A DNA stretch of 38,186 nucleotides from RGIG1828 sp045654685 (GCA_045654685.1 JAZONV010000056.1:1-38186), one strand, 5' to 3'; shown: positions 14,898 through 22,672, counted from the stretch's first letter. Numbers and translations: made by a program. Notes: a model not told the origin generated them from the sequence alone.

Positions 14898-15743
14898 TCA
14901 ATAGTTGCGAAGTAGATTTGCCGCATCTTTTTTGTTATCCCTGTTAAATCTTTTCATATTCCACAGTTCATTTTTGTCGCCCGAGAGAAAGTTGTATCCT
15001 GATTCACACCCGAGACTCATTGTGTATCCTGAACATTTGAGGACGGATGTCATCTCTTTGGATTTTTGACCGAAAGGATATACATAAACAAAAGGAGCTT
15101 TTCCTGTGGCGAGTTTTATTGCGTCATGGGCTTTTTTTAAATCTTCAAAAAATAATTTTCTGTATTCTTCGGAGCTTTCATTTTCATTCTTTGCGCTGCC
15201 TTTCCTTTTTTCTGAAAAAGAATGAAGGTTATATGAATGATTCTGGAAGTCCACAAGACCGCTTTGCGACATTTCTTTCACCTGATTCCATGTGATGTGT
15301 GCATATTCTGTGTGATTGTCAGGATTCAGACTATGATAATCGCATAAGGCGGTAATGGGGGATATGACAGCTTTGGCTCCATATTTTTTTAATATTGGAT
15401 AAGCAAATGTGTAATTGTTCAGATATCCGTCATCAAATGTTATCATAACGCATTTTTCGCTGAGGGCTTTTCCGTACATAACGAAATCTGAAATATCTTC
15501 GGGTGTGACAAAGGTGAATCCGTTTTCTTTCAAATAAATAATATCTTTTTCAAATTCGCTCATATTTATTACATATGTGCTTTCCGTACCGTCTTTTGTG
15601 AATCCGTGATACATTAAAATAGCAAGTTTCACTTTTTGAGGGCTGACATTAGCCGGTATGCTTTTTGAAAACGGTGCAGAAAAAGCAATAAGGACAAAAA
15701 GGAAAACAATAGTTGAGAGTTTCTGAAGTATCAGCCTTTTCAA
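14898..15743 (-). CDS. polysaccharide deacetylase (NodB family), exported
   Basis: 281 residues. An N-terminal hydrophobic signal or anchor (about 10-27) is followed by a NodB domain: LAILMYHGF, the metal/catalytic motif MITFDDGYLNN (TFDDG), FQNHSYNLHS (the His-Ser/Thr-x3-His type metal motif) and FVYVYPFGQKS. It would remove acetyl groups from peptidoglycan or another surface glycan outside the cell; PdaA-like roles in spore cortex are possible but not shown. The start is TTG with GAGGTG upstream. The gene stands alone. Confidence 0.88.
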   Translation of the reverse strand: MKRLILQKLSTIVFLFVLIAFSAPFSKSIPANVSPQKVKLAILMYHGFTKDGTESTYVINMSEFEKDIIYLKENGFTFVTPEDISDFVMYGKALSEKCVMITFDDGYLNNYTFAYPILKKYGAKAVISPITALCDYHSLNPDNHTEYAHITWNQVKEMSQSGLVDFQNHSYNLHSFSEKRKGSAKNENESSEEYRKLFFEDLKKAHDAIKLATGKAPFVYVYPFGQKSKEMTSVLKCSGYTMSLGCESGYNFLSGDKNELWNMKRFNRDNKKDAANLLRNY

Positions 15744-15854
15744 AGATTTTCACACCTCATAATAATTATTGACAATGGATTTTTATTAATATAATAATCA
15801 TAGCAAGATATGATAAAAATGTTTAAAATATTACATTTGGTTTTTTGTGCAATT

Positions 15855-15912
15855 AAAAAAGAGCATATATTGTTCATTCCTATGACAGACTTTGAAAATT
15901 ATGCTCTTTTTT
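15855..15912. terminator. A/T-flanked hairpin
   Basis: AAAAAAGAGCATA (15855-15867) pairs with TATGCTCTTTTTT (15900-15912) across a 32-base loop. It could end transcription on either strand. The rest of 15744-16011 holds only the guaB terminator. Confidence 0.5.
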
Positions 15913-15973
15913 TCTGTTTTATCTTTTATTGTAGGTCGTTTTGTTTTGTCATAGCCTTTTTAGGCACAAAAAC

Positions 15974-16002
15974 GCCCTATGGAACGAAATATTCCATAGG
16001 GC
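15974..16002 (-). terminator. guaB terminator
   Basis: GCCCTATGGAA pairs perfectly with TTCCATAGGGC across 7 bases. On the minus strand it is followed by GTTTTTGTG. It lies 10 bases beyond the guaB stop. Confidence 0.85.
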
Positions 16003-16011
16003 AAAAATTAA

Positions 16012-17469
16012 TTAATAGCTTTTTGAATAGTTGGGAGCTTCTTTGGTTATTGAAATATCGTGAGGATGGCTTTCAATAAGACCTGCATTTGTAATTCTTA
16101 CAAACTTGCCTTTTTCCTTAAGGTCAGGAACAGTTGCAGTACCGCAATATCCCATTGATGAACGAAGACCGCCCATGAGCTGATAGATTGTATCTGCCAA
16201 AGGTCCTTTATAGGGAACTCTTCCTTCAACACCTTCAGGAACGAGTTTTCTTGTACCCGTCTGGAAATATCTGTCTTTGCTGCCTTTTTCCATTGCGGCA
16301 ATTGAGCCCATGCCTCTGTATACTTTGAAGCGTCTTCCTTCATAGATTTCGGATTCTCCGGGGCTTTCTTCGCAACCTGCAAGAAGGCTTCCTACCATTA
16401 TAACGTCTCCGCCTGCGGCAATTGCTTTTGAAATATCTCCGCTGTATTTGATACCGCCGTCAGCGATTACGGGAACACCATATTTTTTTGCAAGCTGTGC
16501 AACATTGTAAATTGCAGTAATCTGAGGAACACCTACACCTGCAACAACACGAGTTGTACAGATTGAACCGGGACCTATACCAACTTTGACAGCATCAGCA
16601 CCGGCTTTTATGAGTTCTTCTGCAGCTTCTGCTGTTGCAATGTTTCCTGCAATAACTTCAACATGTGGGAATGCATCTTTTACTTTTTTGAGACAGTTCA
16701 AAATGTTCTGGGAATGACCGTGAGCGGAATCGAGAACAAGAACGTCAACGTTTGCGGCGGTCAATGCTTCAACTCTGTCCAAAACATCGTTTGTGATACC
16801 GATTGCAGCACCGGCAAGGAGTCTTCCGTTATTGTCTTTTGCAGATTCAGGGTATTTAACCGATTTTTCTATATCTTTTATGGTGATAAGACCTTTAAGC
16901 TCGTTGTTGCCATTAACAATCGGAAGTTTTTCGATTTTATATTTTCTGAGTATTTCCTGTGCTTCCTCTAAAGTTGTGCCTTCAGGTGCAGTAACAAGAC
17001 GGTCTCTTGTCATAGCTGAAGATATGGGTTTTGAATAATCTGTTTCAAATCTCAAATCACGGTTTGTGATAATACCCACAAGTTTTCCGTTTTCTGTAAC
17101 GGGAACACCTGAAATTCTGTATTTGCCCATAAGTTTGTCAGCTTCATCCAGAGTGTTGTCAGGCGAGAGGAAGAAAGGATCTGTAATAACGCCGTGTTCT
17201 GAACGTTTTACCTTGTCAACTTCTGTTGCCTGCTGTTCGATTGTCATGTTTTTATGGATTATACCGATACCGCCTTCACGTGCAATGGCAATTGCGAGAT
17301 TGGACTCTGTAACAGTATCCATGGCGGCGCTCATAAGAGGAATGTTAAGTTTAATGTTTTTTGTGAGATTGGTCTGGAGGCTTACCATATCGGGAGTGAT
17401 GTCTGATTTCTGAGGAATAAGCAGAACATCATCAAAAGTAAGACCTTCATAAGCAAATTTGTCTGTCAT
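16012..17469 (-). CDS. guaB: inosine-5'-monophosphate dehydrogenase
   Basis: 485 residues. It oxidises IMP to XMP with NAD, the committed step of GMP synthesis. The N-terminal barrel starts MTDKFAYEGLTFDDVLLIP. Two CBS domains span about residues 95-205. The catalytic loop is GPGSICTTRVVAGVGVPQ with the nucleophilic Cys, and the flap contains YRGMGSIAAM. An upstream in-frame ATG exists, but this start has AAAGGGG before it and matches the family N-terminus. Upstream on the same strand are a promoter and two hairpins that may attenuate the gene. Confidence 0.96.
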   Translation of the reverse strand: MTDKFAYEGLTFDDVLLIPQKSDITPDMVSLQTNLTKNIKLNIPLMSAAMDTVTESNLAIAIAREGGIGIIHKNMTIEQQATEVDKVKRSEHGVITDPFFLSPDNTLDEADKLMGKYRISGVPVTENGKLVGIITNRDLRFETDYSKPISSAMTRDRLVTAPEGTTLEEAQEILRKYKIEKLPIVNGNNELKGLITIKDIEKSVKYPESAKDNNGRLLAGAAIGITNDVLDRVEALTAANVDVLVLDSAHGHSQNILNCLKKVKDAFPHVEVIAGNIATAEAAEELIKAGADAVKVGIGPGSICTTRVVAGVGVPQITAIYNVAQLAKKYGVPVIADGGIKYSGDISKAIAAGGDVIMVGSLLAGCEESPGESEIYEGRRFKVYRGMGSIAAMEKGSKDRYFQTGTRKLVPEGVEGRVPYKGPLADTIYQLMGGLRSSMGYCGTATVPDLKEKGKFVRITNAGLIESHPHDISITKEAPNYSKSY

Positions 17470-17492
17470 AAATGTACCCCTTTCTTTTTCCA

Positions 17493-17574
17493 ACCGTATG
17501 GAGGTGGTCCCTCTGACGGTCATCAGTATAATTTTGTAAAAATGGAATGTAAAAACATGAGTTCTTTACATTCC
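17493..17574 (-). promoter_or_regulatory. guaB leader with attenuator-like hairpins
   Basis: On the minus strand, GGAATGTAAA (17574-17565) pairs with TTTACATTCC (17553-17544) followed by ATTTTTA, a terminator-like structure ahead of the gene. Closer to the start, ACCGT and ACGGT (17520-17516 and 17497-17493) close a hairpin with an inner GAGG/CCTC helix. No purine riboswitch core was seen. Confidence 0.45.
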
Positions 17575-17601
17575 TTGCTCTTTTGAAACTTATTACATTA
17601 T

Positions 17602-17630
17602 AGTATAATAAATTTTTCCTTTCAAGTCAA
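17602..17630 (-). promoter_or_regulatory. guaB promoter
   Basis: On the minus strand: TTGACT (17630-17625), a 17-bp spacer and TATACT (17607-17602). It lies just upstream of the leader hairpins. Confidence 0.65.
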
Positions 17631-17694
17631 CCCAAACAGATTTTTTTGTTAAAATTATAGTATAAACGTTTTAGGATATAGGGTTTTTTAAACA

Positions 17695-17745
17695 AAAAAG
17701 CGATGGGGTGCAAAATAATTCATCTGAATTGTTTTGCACCCCATC
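17695..17745 (-). terminator. terminator of the NlpC/P60 gene
   Basis: GATGGGGTGCAAAA (17702-17715) pairs perfectly with TTTTGCACCCCATC (17732-17745). On the minus strand it is followed by GCTTTTTTG. Its upper stem resembles the hairpin at 19983-20020. Confidence 0.8.
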
Positions 17746-17766
17746 TTTGGGGATAAGAAAAAATTC

Positions 17767-18423
17767 TTAAAATATTCTTCTTGCAGTATAATATTTGTTT
17801 CCGTAGTGACCGTTAAGACTTTCAATTGTAACGGTATATCCGGTTCTGGGGGAGTGGATAAACTGGTTGTTTCCAACATAAATTCCCACATGTCCGATAT
17901 AGGATGAACCGGGTGTGTTTGAGAAACAAATGATGTCTCCCGGTGCAAGCTGATCTCTGGGAACATAATACCCGTTGTTTGCCTGATCCTGGGCAACTCT
18001 TGCAAGGTTTACTCCATAAAGCGAATAAACGTATTTGACAAAACCGGAACAGTCAAACCCGGAAGGGGACATTCCACCGTATACGTAGGGAGTGCCTATA
18101 AACTGTTTTGCGGTTTCAACGAGGTTCTGTCCAAGGAGAGTCTGCTGGGGAGTCTGTCCCTGACTGAAAGCAACATAGTCGCTGTGTACATATGCATAAC
18201 CTGCATTGTACCTGATCTGATACCACACATCATGTGTTCCGGTTATATCTACAGTAGAACCGTAATAATACTGACCAAGAATTGCAGATGATGTGGATGG
18301 TTGTGAGCGGACATTAAGCACATCTGCTGTTGTGTACGCTCTTTCGCCGTCAGCACTCGCACACACAGAAAACAGTAACAATGTAAGCATGGTGGCGATG
18401 ATGACTTTGAATAAATTTCGCAT
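17767..18423 (-). CDS. secreted SH3b-NlpC/P60 cell wall hydrolase
   Basis: 218 residues. A signal peptide ends near CASADG (about residue 25). A bacterial SH3 domain follows (about 28-85, ADVLNVRSQPSTSSAILGQYYYG … GYAYVHSDYV), then a linker and an NlpC/P60 domain. The catalytic Cys is in FDCSGFVKYVY, the His in HVGIYVGNNQFIHSP. It should cleave D-Glu-diaminopimelate type peptide bonds in peptidoglycan. The start is the second Met of the frame, with ACGGAGG 8 bases upstream. It is monocistronic; 18424-18668 holds its promoter region and a TATAACGTTATA palindrome (about 18597). Confidence 0.93.
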   Translation of the reverse strand: MRNLFKVIIATMLTLLLFSVCASADGERAYTTADVLNVRSQPSTSSAILGQYYYGSTVDITGTHDVWYQIRYNAGYAYVHSDYVAFSQGQTPQQTLLGQNLVETAKQFIGTPYVYGGMSPSGFDCSGFVKYVYSLYGVNLARVAQDQANNGYYVPRDQLAPGDIICFSNTPGSSYIGHVGIYVGNNQFIHSPRTGYTVTIESLNGHYGNKYYTARRIF

Positions 18424-18668
18424 AAAATAATCCTCCGTTAATTTTTTCAGATTCAAAATCTGATGTACTAACAGAAGTTATTATACCACCTAAAAACATT
18501 TTTGTCAAACTTTTTTAACAATTAAGTAACATTTTTTCTAAATATTGCAGAGATTTTTCGGGAAATTATATGAATTACACAAAATTATGAGCCGTATAAC
18601 GTTATATACTCATAATACACACGAAAAAACGTTCGAAAATGTCGAAAATTGTTAAAAAAATGTTACGT

Positions 18669-19334
18669 TCATTTAATATTTGATAAAACTTTTTCAACAT
18701 ATCCTATGATTTTATAATCAGGGAACTCTTCATCGTAATTTATTATGTAATAATCGTTCCCGGGAGATGAGGGAATAAGACTTATGGTGCGTTCTTCTTT
18801 GTGATATCTTCTTATTATATATTCATTGGTTTTAAGGTTAACAGCAAGAACGATAGAAGAATTGCCGAAATTCCGACTTTTTCTTACAAACACATAATCA
18901 TTTCGTGAAATGCCGTCTAAAGCCATGGAATTATCCGTTGCACATAGGCACACATAGTTCCCTTCATCTGACAGCATAAACAGGGGTATTGTTACATACG
19001 AGTCCATATAGCCCTGGTTTTCGAGTGTTTCAAGTGAAACATTTGCAGGCTTGATGTAGGGAACAAAAACATCATTGACACCCTGAAAATAACGTGGAAG
19101 ATTTATCTTTTTGTTGTTTGAGGTTCCGAGTTCAAGCATCTGACGTGTGGTATACTCAAGAGCCAATGCTATTTTATCAACCATATCTGTGGTTGGTCTG
19201 CTGTAGCCTGTTTCATAATTGGATATAGTTGTTTTGCTAACTCCCAGTCGTTTCGCCAGAGTTTCCTGACTGACACCTTTTGATTCTCTTGCATTTCTTA
19301 TTATGGTTGAAAATATTAATCCTTTGTTTCTCAT
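18669..19334 (-). CDS. XRE-S24 (LexA/CI-like) transcriptional regulator
   Basis: 221 residues. An N-terminal XRE helix-turn-helix (IIRNARESKGVSQETLAKRLGVSKTTISNYETG, about 9-63) is joined to a C-terminal S24 peptidase-like domain. The expected nucleophile is in ATDNSMALDGISRNDYVFV, but the position of the catalytic Lys (usually VKR) reads IIRRY, an Arg. Self-cleavage as in LexA is therefore doubtful. It may have become a ligand or partner-controlled repressor. The ATG follows CGGAGG. A 13-bp palindrome upstream (19366-19378) is a candidate operator. It stands alone, not beside phage genes. Confidence 0.82.
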   Translation of the reverse strand: MRNKGLIFSTIIRNARESKGVSQETLAKRLGVSKTTISNYETGYSRPTTDMVDKIALALEYTTRQMLELGTSNNKKINLPRYFQGVNDVFVPYIKPANVSLETLENQGYMDSYVTIPLFMLSDEGNYVCLCATDNSMALDGISRNDYVFVRKSRNFGNSSIVLAVNLKTNEYIIRRYHKEERTISLIPSSPGNDYYIINYDEEFPDYKIIGYVEKVLSNIK

Positions 19335-19365
19335 TTTTTGTGTCCTCCGATAAGTTGAAAGTTAT

Positions 19366-19378
19366 GTGTGATACACAC
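19366..19378. promoter_or_regulatory. palindromic operator candidate GTGTG-ATA-CACAC
   Basis: A perfect 5-bp dyad 32 bases upstream of the XRE-S24 start. Position and symmetry suit autoregulation or control of the divergent small peptide genes at 19499. Confidence 0.4.
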
Positions 19379-19498
19379 AAAATTATATTATAAAAATAAC
19401 ATTTAGTCAATAAAACCATTTGGTAAATATAAATTGTAACAAATATCAAAGAGTCAACATATTATAAGATGAACCTGAAAAATTCGGAGGTGTGATTA

Positions 19499-19609
19499 AT
19501 GTTTTCAAACGGTATATTTGGATCAAATGATGGAATACTTTTCTTTGTTCTGGTATTCTTATTGTTGTTTGGTTGCTGTGGTTATGAAGGCAATGATTGC
19601 TGTAATTAA
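19499..19609 (+). CDS. tiny Cys-rich membrane peptide 1 (36 aa)
   Basis: The ATG at 19499 follows TTCGGAGGTG. The peptide is FSNGIFGSNDG, then a hydrophobic run ILFFVLVFLLLFG, then CCGYEGNDCCN. This N-(G/N-rich), one membrane helix, C-(Cys-rich) layout is shared by the next two genes. Peptides of this size and composition recall YjcZ-type sporulation peptides of Bacillus, but no direct identity is claimed. It is probably the first gene of a three-gene transcript. Confidence 0.65.
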   Translation: MFSNGIFGSNDGILFFVLVFLLLFGCCGYEGNDCCN

Positions 19610-19627
19610 TTTTTAGGAGGTAGAAAT

Positions 19628-19765
19628 ATGTTTAACATTTTTGGGAATGACGGTTGCTGTCTCGGCGGCAACACTACAGTGCTCTGGTTCATTATTCTTG
19701 TTATCATTCTTTTCATGAGAAATGATGATTGCACAGGCGCAGGCTCAGGAAACTGCGGATGTTGA
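19628..19765 (+). CDS. tiny Cys-rich membrane peptide 2 (45 aa)
   Basis: The ATG at 19628 lies 7 bases after TTAGGAGG. The sequence runs MFNIFGNDGCCLGGNTT, the hydrophobic VLWFIILVIILF, then MRNDDCTGAGSGNCGC. It has five cysteines in pairs on both sides of a single helix. It is a clear paralogue of its neighbours in layout (MF-N-GIFG/IFG start, NDD/NDC motif). The function is unknown; a spore-coat or metal-binding role is only a thought. Confidence 0.65.
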   Translation: MFNIFGNDGCCLGGNTTVLWFIILVIILFMRNDDCTGAGSGNCGC

Positions 19766-19784
19766 ATCTGGGAGGAGAGTAACG

Positions 19785-19922
19785 ATGGCAGATTGCTGTA
19801 ATAATTGTTCAAACGGAGCTTTTGGCGGGAACAATATCTGGTGGATAATAATTGCCGTAATTGTAATTATGTGGCTTTTACCCGACTCAAACAATTCCTG
19901 TTCTGAAAGAAACTACTGCTGA
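19785..19922 (+). CDS. tiny Cys-rich membrane peptide 3 (45 aa)
   Basis: The ATG at 19785 is preceded by GGGAGGAG. The sequence runs MADCCNNCSNGAFGGNNI, WWIIIAVIVIMWLL, then PDSNNSCSERNYC. It has three N-terminal cysteines and two C-terminal ones around one membrane helix. It ends the cluster; a hairpin at 19983-20020 follows. Three independent good ribosome sites in a row argue that all three are real genes despite their size. Confidence 0.65.
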   Translation: MADCCNNCSNGAFGGNNIWWIIIAVIVIMWLLPDSNNSCSERNYC

Positions 19923-19982
19923 TATAATATGGTTTTCTAATCAAAACCAATAATGTGCTATATATTAATGAAGGAATAAATT

Positions 19983-20020
19983 GGGGCATAAAATAATTCC
20001 GATGAGTTATTTTATGCCCC
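19983..20020. terminator. hairpin after the small peptide cluster
   Basis: GGGGCATAAAATAA (19983-19996) pairs perfectly with TTATTTTATGCCCC (20007-20020). There is no good T-run, so its terminator role is uncertain. The remaining bases to 20204 show no gene. Confidence 0.5.
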
Positions 20021-20204
20021 ATGTTTATGGTTCGGTTGTCACAACGGCAATGGAATCCGTGCATTTAGGTTTGCGGCAATTCTGCATTGTCGGGATTTTT
20101 TGAGTATACGAGTATATATGTGTTTAAAAAAAACTCATACAGCTTCCCTTTTTGTACATTATACACAATAAAGTGGCAAATGAAAAATATTTATAAAAAT
20201 AATA

Positions 20205-20233
20205 TTGACTTTTTTGGAGCATTATGGTATCAT
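20205..20233 (+). promoter_or_regulatory. promoter of the rpmG-secE-nusG-ribosomal protein operon
   Basis: TTGACT (20205-20210), a 17-bp spacer and TATCAT (20228-20233). The first gene is 119 bases downstream, leaving a leader that holds a short GTGTG/CACAC hairpin at about 20262-20287. Confidence 0.6.
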
Positions 20234-20351
20234 TCTATTGCTGAAAAAAAGCTCTTTTTTTTTGTGTGCAATTTTTTAGAATCACACAATAAATTAAGGA
20301 TATGCAATTATGCCATATGCATGGCTTTGTAAATTTAAGGAGGTGCATACC

Positions 20352-20501
20352 ATGAGAACAAAAATAACTTTGGCATGTAGTCAGTGTAAGCAGAGAAATT
20401 ACAACACAATGAAGAACAAGAAAAACGATCCCGACAGACTTGAAATGAAAAAATACTGTCGTTTCTGCAGAGAGCATACACTGCATAAAGAAACAAAATA
20501 A
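20352..20501 (+). CDS. rpmG: 50S ribosomal protein L33
   Basis: 49 residues: MRTKITLACSQCKQRNYNTMKNKKNDPDRLEMKKYC then RFCREHTLHKETK. Two CxxC pairs (CSQC, CRFC) make this the zinc-binding type of L33. The ATG follows AAGGAGGTG. It heads the classic rpmG-secE-nusG cluster. Confidence 0.96.
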   Translation: MRTKITLACSQCKQRNYNTMKNKKNDPDRLEMKKYCRFCREHTLHKETK

Positions 20502-20532
20502 TCTTTATTAATCCTGTTTGGAGGTGACTGCT

Positions 20533-20745
20533 ATGGCAGAAGCTAAAGCAAAAAAATCGGCCAATAAATTTACCAAGTTTTTCAAAGAAGTAAAATCCGA
20601 GCTCAAGAAGGTAGTTTGGCCCAGTAAAAAACAAATCACAAAAAATACTCTTGTAGTTATAGTCGCAGTAATTTTGGTAGGTGCTGTTATTTTCGGACTT
20701 GACTATTTGTTCAGTTTTGGTCTCCAACATTTTATCAAAGGTTGA
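20533..20745 (+). CDS. secE: preprotein translocase subunit SecE
   Basis: 70 residues. A basic amphipathic part (KFTKFFKEVKSELKKVVWPSKKQITKNT) is followed by one membrane helix (LVVIVAVILVGAVIFGLDYLF), the single-helix form of SecE typical of Gram-positives. It clamps SecY in the translocon. The frame extends upstream to 20518, but ATG 20533 has GGAGGTG at the right distance, so I use that. It lies between rpmG and nusG, as usual. Confidence 0.95.
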   Translation: MAEAKAKKSANKFTKFFKEVKSELKKVVWPSKKQITKNTLVVIVAVILVGAVIFGLDYLFSFGLQHFIKG

Positions 20746-20791
20746 TAAATTCTTGCTTTGATAACAGAGTTGTTTAAAAGGAGGCCGGACA

Positions 20792-21328
20792 GTGGGAAAT
20801 TCGAATAATGCGTCGAAAAACGCCAAATGGTATGTTGTTCATACCTATTCCGGGTATGAAAACAAGGTAAAAACCAATCTCGAAAAAATAATCGAGAACC
20901 GCAGTCTCGAAAGTCTTATACTGGATATTAAAGTTCCGACCGAAGATGTGGTTGAAACCAAGGGTGAAGAGAAGAAACTCATAACCCGTAAAATATTCCC
21001 CGGCTATGTACTTATTAAAATGGTAATGACAGATGACACTTGGTATATAATAAGAAATACCACCGGTGTTACAGGTTTTGTAGGCCCCGGATCAAAGCCG
21101 GTACCTCTCACCGAAGAAGAGGTTGAAGCTTTGGGTGTTGATGTCAGAGAAATTTTTGCCGAATACAATGTCGGTGATAATGTTAAGATTATTGAGGGTG
21201 CTTTCGTAAATCAGACAGGTACTGTTGAAGCAATTGACAATAAGAGCGGTAAAGTTACAGTAAGTGTTGTTATGTTTGGCAGACAGACAAGCCTTGAACT
21301 TGATATAAGCAACGTTGAAGGTATCTGA
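20792..21328 (+). CDS. nusG: transcription elongation/termination factor NusG
   Basis: 178 residues. The NGN domain is AKWYVVHTYSGYENKVKTNLEK … FPGYVLIKMVMTDDTWYIIRNTTGVTGFVG. The C-terminal KOW domain is VGDNVKIIEGAFVNQTGTVEAIDNKSGKVTV. It binds RNA polymerase and couples to Rho or ribosomal protein S10. The start codon is GTG, 7 bases after AGGAGG. Length is normal. Confidence 0.96.
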   Translation: MGNSNNASKNAKWYVVHTYSGYENKVKTNLEKIIENRSLESLILDIKVPTEDVVETKGEEKKLITRKIFPGYVLIKMVMTDDTWYIIRNTTGVTGFVGPGSKPVPLTEEEVEALGVDVREIFAEYNVGDNVKIIEGAFVNQTGTVEAIDNKSGKVTVSVVMFGRQTSLELDISNVEGI

Positions 21329-21374
21329 TTTAAATTTATTTCATTAATAGCGGCATATGCCGATATTATTTAGA

Positions 21375-21409
21375 GTGGGAGGATTGAAAATTCATTCCGC
21401 CATACCACA
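21375..21409 (+). promoter_or_regulatory. candidate L1-binding site ahead of rplK
   Basis: GTGGGAG (21375) and ATACCACA (21402) flank a short stem, resembling the GTGGGAG…ACCAC core of the L1 site in 23S rRNA. It lies just before the rplK ribosome site. A second copy precedes rplA. Confidence 0.55.
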
Positions 21410-21434
21410 TTTGTTAATAGGGAGGTGTTCTTAA

Positions 21435-21860
21435 ATGGCACAGAAAGTAACAGGTTACATTAAGCTTCAGATTGGAGCAGGTAAAGCCACTCCGGCTCCC
21501 CCGGTTGGTCCTGCGCTCGGTCAGCACGGTGTAAACATCATGCAGTTTTGTAAGGAATTTAACGAAAGAACAGCAAAGGACGCAGGTCTTGTTATTCCGG
21601 TAGTTATCACTGTTTATCAGGACAGATCTTTCTCTTTTATCACAAAGACTCCGCCTGCAGCAGTGCTTTTGAAGAAAGCTTGCAAACTTGAAAAAGCTTC
21701 AGGTGTACCTAACAAAGACAAAGTTGCTACTATCAGCAAAGACGCAGTAAGAGAAATTGCACAGCAGAAAATGCCTGACCTTAATGCAGCAAGCATTGAA
21801 GCAGCAATGAGCATGATCGCTGGTACAGCAAGAAGCATGGGTATCGTTGTTGAAGACTAA
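21435..21860 (+). CDS. rplK: 50S ribosomal protein L11
   Basis: 141 residues, normal length: VTGYIKLQIGAGKATPAPPVGPALGQHGVNIMQFCKEFN is the proline-rich N-domain, and the C-domain includes GTARSMGIVVED. It binds the GTPase-associated region of 23S rRNA. The ATG follows AGGGAGGTG. Confidence 0.97.
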   Translation: MAQKVTGYIKLQIGAGKATPAPPVGPALGQHGVNIMQFCKEFNERTAKDAGLVIPVVITVYQDRSFSFITKTPPAAVLLKKACKLEKASGVPNKDKVATISKDAVREIAQQKMPDLNAASIEAAMSMIAGTARSMGIVVED

Positions 21861-21874
21861 TCCATGCAAAGATA

Positions 21875-21921
21875 GTGGGAGAAATTCAAAAATTTTCTTG
21901 TGTTGAATTTCGCAGACCACA
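21875..21921 (+). promoter_or_regulatory. candidate L1-binding site ahead of rplA
   Basis: GTGGGAG (21875), a helix GAAATTC/GAATTTC and GACCACA (21915) reproduce the motif seen before rplK. It ends 5 bases before the rplA ribosome site, suitable for translational autoregulation by L1. Confidence 0.6.
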
Positions 21922-21936
21922 GAAGGAGGAAGTAAA

Positions 21937-22632
21937 ATGCATAGAGGTAAAAATTACATTGAAAGTGCAAAATTAATTGACAGAACCAAATTATATGAAC
22001 CTGCAGAAGCATTTGATGTAGTAATCAAAGCTGCAAAAGCAAAATTTGACGAAACAGTTGAAGCACACATTAAGCTCGGTGTTGACTCAAGACATGCTGA
22101 CCAGCAGGTTAGAGGCGCAGTTGTTCTTCCTAACGGAACAGGTAAAAAAGTTAGAGTACTTGTTTTCGCAAAAGGTGACAACGTACAGGCTGCTCTCGAT
22201 GCCGGTGCAGATTATGCAGGCGGCGAAGAACTTGCAACAAAAATTCAGAGCGAAAACTGGTTTGAATTTGATGTTGTAGTTGCAACACCCGATATGATGG
22301 GTGTAGTTGGACGTATCGGTAGAATCCTTGGACCTAAAGGCCTTATGCCTAACCCCAAAGCAGGTACCGTATCACCCGACGTTAAAAAAGCAGTAGAAGA
22401 TATCAAAGCCGGTAAAATTGAATACCGTCTTGACAAAACAAATATCATTCACTGCCCAATCGGTAAAGTATCTTTTGGCGTAGAAAAGCTCAACCAGAAC
22501 TTCCAGACTCTTATGTCAGCGGTTATCAAAGCAAAACCTGCTGCTGCAAAAGGTCAGTATCTCAGAAGTGTTAGCGTAGCTTCTACAATGGGCCCCGGCG
22601 TTAAGCTTAACCCCCTTAAACTCGCTGACTGA
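21937..22632 (+). CDS. rplA: 50S ribosomal protein L1
   Basis: 231 residues of usual length, with VEAHIKLGVDSRHADQQVRGAVVLPNGTGK near the N-terminus and GRIGRILGPKGLMPNPKAGTV in the second domain. It forms the L1 stalk and is a known translational repressor of its own mRNA. The ATG follows AAGGAGG. A new promoter for rplJL follows directly. Confidence 0.97.
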   Translation: MHRGKNYIESAKLIDRTKLYEPAEAFDVVIKAAKAKFDETVEAHIKLGVDSRHADQQVRGAVVLPNGTGKKVRVLVFAKGDNVQAALDAGADYAGGEELATKIQSENWFEFDVVVATPDMMGVVGRIGRILGPKGLMPNPKAGTVSPDVKKAVEDIKAGKIEYRLDKTNIIHCPIGKVSFGVEKLNQNFQTLMSAVIKAKPAAAKGQYLRSVSVASTMGPGVKLNPLKLAD

Positions 22633-22643
22633 TAAAAAAGTTC

Positions 22644-22672
22644 TTGACAATTAATTGTTTATATGATATATT
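22644..22672 (+). promoter_or_regulatory. rplJL promoter
   Basis: TTGACA (22644-22649), a 17-bp spacer and TATATT (22667-22672), 12 bases after the rplA stop. Confidence 0.8.

Noticed and set aside
18669..19334. The XRE-S24 regulator as evidence of a prophage
   Set aside because: No integrase, antirepressor, replication or structural phage genes are near; the neighbours are housekeeping genes.
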